Assembly (NCBI RefSeq): GCF_033193315.1
Contig: NZ_CP136187.1
Location: forward strand, 620,001-684,000
Direction: 5' to 3'
DNA: 64,000 nt
Source: Agathobaculum sp. NTUH-O15-33
GTDB taxonomy: Bacteria > Bacillota > Clostridia > Oscillospirales > Butyricicoccaceae
Position numbers and translations under genes: made by a program. Numbering within the stretch: position 1 is the stretch's first letter; each line of letters starts with the position of its first letter. A model generated the notes under the pieces. That model saw only the letters and a program-made list of their open reading frames with translations, did no database searches and was not told the DNA's origin. This document shows positions 62,466-64,000 of the stretch, in pieces.

Positions 62466-63350
62466 ATGTTCGGCTTTATCCGCCCGGTGCGCCCTGAGCT
62501 GCGCGTTCGGGAGGTCGATCGGTTTCAGCAGGTCTATTGTGGGCTGTGCCATGCGATACGCGGCCGATACGGCCGGTTTTATACGCTTTTTTTGAGCTAT
62601 GATATGACCTTTTACGCGCTGGTAATCGGCTGCGGCAGTACGGAGACCCCGCCGCCCTGCGGTAAGCGGTGCGACGCGAGCCCGTTTCGCAAAAAGGCCT
62701 GCGCCGCGCCGGACGAATTTTTGGAGCGGGCGGCCGATGTGAGCGTGCTGCTCACCTACCATAAGCTGCGCGATAGTCTGGCGGATGAAAAGGGCGCAAA
62801 GCGGCTTTTGGCAAAAACGCTGTGCCGCTTGGGGCGAAAGGGCTACGAACAGGCCCGCGCCCGCCTGCCGGAAGCCGACCGGCGCATGGTGCGGGCGCTG
62901 GAAGACCTGCAAACGCTGGAACAGCAAAACTGCGATTCCATGGACCGCGCGGCCGACGCTTCCGCGCGGCTGACCGCCGCTGCCGTGCCCCAAACGGGCG
63001 ACGCGCGCGAGCGCATCCTCACGCAGATGTTTTACCATGTAGGCCGGTGGGTCTACCTGCTGGACGCCTGCGCCGATGTGGCGGAGGATCTTGTAAGCGG
63101 CAACTACAATCCCGTGGTGCGGCGCTATGGCTTGCAGGCCCCGGCCCTGTCCGAGATCAAGCAGCCGCTGGAAACGACGCTCGAACGGTCGCTTGTCGAC
63201 GTGTGTTCGGCTTTCGACTTGCTCCGGCCCGAGCGGGACGAGGGGCTTTTACGCAATATTATATTTTTGGGTATGCCGCTCGTCACGAGACAAGTGCTGG
63301 ACGGAACCTACCAAACGAACGGAGGATGGGGCAAACATGGATCCCTATAA
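62466..63350 (+). CDS. DUF5685 family protein
   Basis: A 294-residue protein with cysteine motifs VYCGLCHAIRGRYG and CGKRCDASPFRKKAC, suggesting metal binding, and an all-helical remainder. Function unknown. In Clostridia it often lies next to a J-domain gene, as here (14-base overlap). ATG 62466 follows GAGAGGAACG; an upstream in-frame ATG at 62442 lacks a site. Confidence 0.82.
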   Translation: MFGFIRPVRPELRVREVDRFQQVYCGLCHAIRGRYGRFYTLFLSYDMTFYALVIGCGSTETPPPCGKRCDASPFRKKACAAPDEFLERAADVSVLLTYHKLRDSLADEKGAKRLLAKTLCRLGRKGYEQARARLPEADRRMVRALEDLQTLEQQNCDSMDRAADASARLTAAAVPQTGDARERILTQMFYHVGRWVYLLDACADVAEDLVSGNYNPVVRRYGLQAPALSEIKQPLETTLERSLVDVCSAFDLLRPERDEGLLRNIIFLGMPLVTRQVLDGTYQTNGGWGKHGSL

Positions 63351-63948
63351 AGTGCTCGGCGTGACGCCGCAGACCAGCGACGACGACGTCAAGCGCGCCT
63401 ATCGCGACCTGGCGCGCAAATACCATCCCGATAATTATATCAATAACCCGCTGTCCGATCTGGCGGAAGCCCGCATGAAGGAGATCAACGAGGCTTACGA
63501 CATGATCATGAACGAGCGCGCCGGAAAAAACGGCGGACCGGCTGGACAGCAGGCGGGAGGCGCGCAAAGCGGGCAAGCCGGGCAGCGGCAGTACACCGGC
63601 GCGAACGCCGGCCTGTACAGTCAGGTGCGTCAGGCGATCAATCAGGGCAATCTGGGGCTCGCAGAGTCGCTTTTGCAGCGTATTTCCGCGCGGGACGCCG
63701 AATGGTTTTTCCTGATGGGCACGGTGTATTACCGCAAGGGCTGGTACGATGAAGCGGGCCGCGCCTATACGCAGGCTTGCCAGATGGACCCGGCCAATGC
63801 GGAATACCGCACCGCGCTGAATAATTTGAACATGTCGGGCGGCTACGGCGGCTACCGCCCGATGGCGGAGGCCAACATGTGCGACTGCTGCATGCAAATG
63901 GCCTGTCTCAACTGCTGCCTGAGCGCGTGCTGCGGGGGCGGATGCTGA
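63337..63948 (+). CDS. J-domain protein with TPR-like region and Cys-rich tail
   Basis: A 203-residue protein. The J domain (1-65) has the HPD motif in RKYHPDNYINNP and stimulates Hsp70/DnaK ATPase. A Gly/Gln-rich linker (about 68-95) leads to TPR-like helices (about 100-170; WFFLMGTVYYRKGWYDEAGR). The tail has nine cysteines in CDCCMQMACLNCCLSACC, likely metal-binding or lipidated. GGAGG precedes ATG 63337 within the upstream gene. Confidence 0.88.
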   Translation: MDPYKVLGVTPQTSDDDVKRAYRDLARKYHPDNYINNPLSDLAEARMKEINEAYDMIMNERAGKNGGPAGQQAGGAQSGQAGQRQYTGANAGLYSQVRQAINQGNLGLAESLLQRISARDAEWFFLMGTVYYRKGWYDEAGRAYTQACQMDPANAEYRTALNNLNMSGGYGGYRPMAEANMCDCCMQMACLNCCLSACCGGGC

Positions 63949-63950
63949 AT

Positions 63951-64000
63951 ATGAATACGAAGTTCCTCGCGCGCGGCGGCCTGCTGACGGCCGCCGCCGT
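63951..64000 (+). CDS. Start of a probable membrane protein, cut by window edge
   Basis: ATG 63951, reading MNTKFLARGGLLTAAAV: a basic residue then a hydrophobic segment. Only 17 residues are visible. It is 2 bp after the J-domain stop, so probably in the same operon. Family not assignable. Confidence 0.45.
   Translation, partial: MNTKFLARGGLLTAAA

Overview
The window reads as part of a chromosome from a GC-rich member of the Clostridia. The evidence is the Firmicutes-type order of the S10-spc-alpha ribosomal cluster, a Zn-ribbon S14, a Zn-lid adenylate kinase, a KOW-domain gene between map and infA, a rimP-nusA-ylxR-ylxQ-infB operon, cdaA-cdaR, and AGGAGG ribosome binding sites. Something near Butyricicoccaceae/Oscillospiraceae is my guess and rests on general resemblance only.

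Layout. 1-3505: end of a PTS EIIC-like gene (minus strand) divergent from dusB, then an ECF sigma factor with its membrane anti-sigma partner. 3654-20785: about 30 ribosomal and related genes (rpsJ to rplQ, with secY, adk, map, infA and rpoA), interrupted by three unusual intergenic blocks made almost wholly of consecutive hairpins. 20792-24165: dispersed repeats, an IS481-type insertion sequence, a small HTH repressor with duplicated operators, and an AraC/GyrI-like regulator. 24227-32406: rimP-nusA-ylxR-ylxQ-infB-rbfA-nrnA-truB-ribF. 32432-34402: a type I toxin-antitoxin locus (28-residue holin-like toxin plus convergent antisense RNA), more dispersed repeat, and a second IS481-type element. 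34521-37339: ribbon-helix-helix and HTH genes and a second ECF sigma/anti-sigma pair. 37468-44775: trmL, degV, then the lower glycolysis genes pgk, tpiA, gpmI and eno. 45078-50840: an accessory stretch, AT-rich from about 46500, with small membrane proteins, a CPCC protein, secreted proteins and a PadR operon. 51131-63948: two-component system, htrA, an AAA ATPase, DUF3343 with a cysteine desulfurase, cdaA-cdaR, a flavoprotein, an RseC-like protein, a DUF5685 protein and a DnaJ-domain protein.

Most striking points: (i) a family of structured hairpin arrays at 6227-6440, 11170-11351, 17556-17760 and 44840-45039; three of the four share an architecture while the stem sequences differ with pairing kept. 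(ii) The eno-side array lies between two copies of one terminator. (iii) The phosphoglycerate mutase carries a roughly 170-residue Ala/Lys/Pro-rich, histone-H1-like N-terminal domain. (iv) The type I toxin locus. (v) AT-rich terminal-inverted-repeat elements in five intergenic gaps. (vi) Three genes, including eno, are each broken by a single-base frameshift, which may be sequence error. No tRNA, rRNA or CRISPR array was seen.
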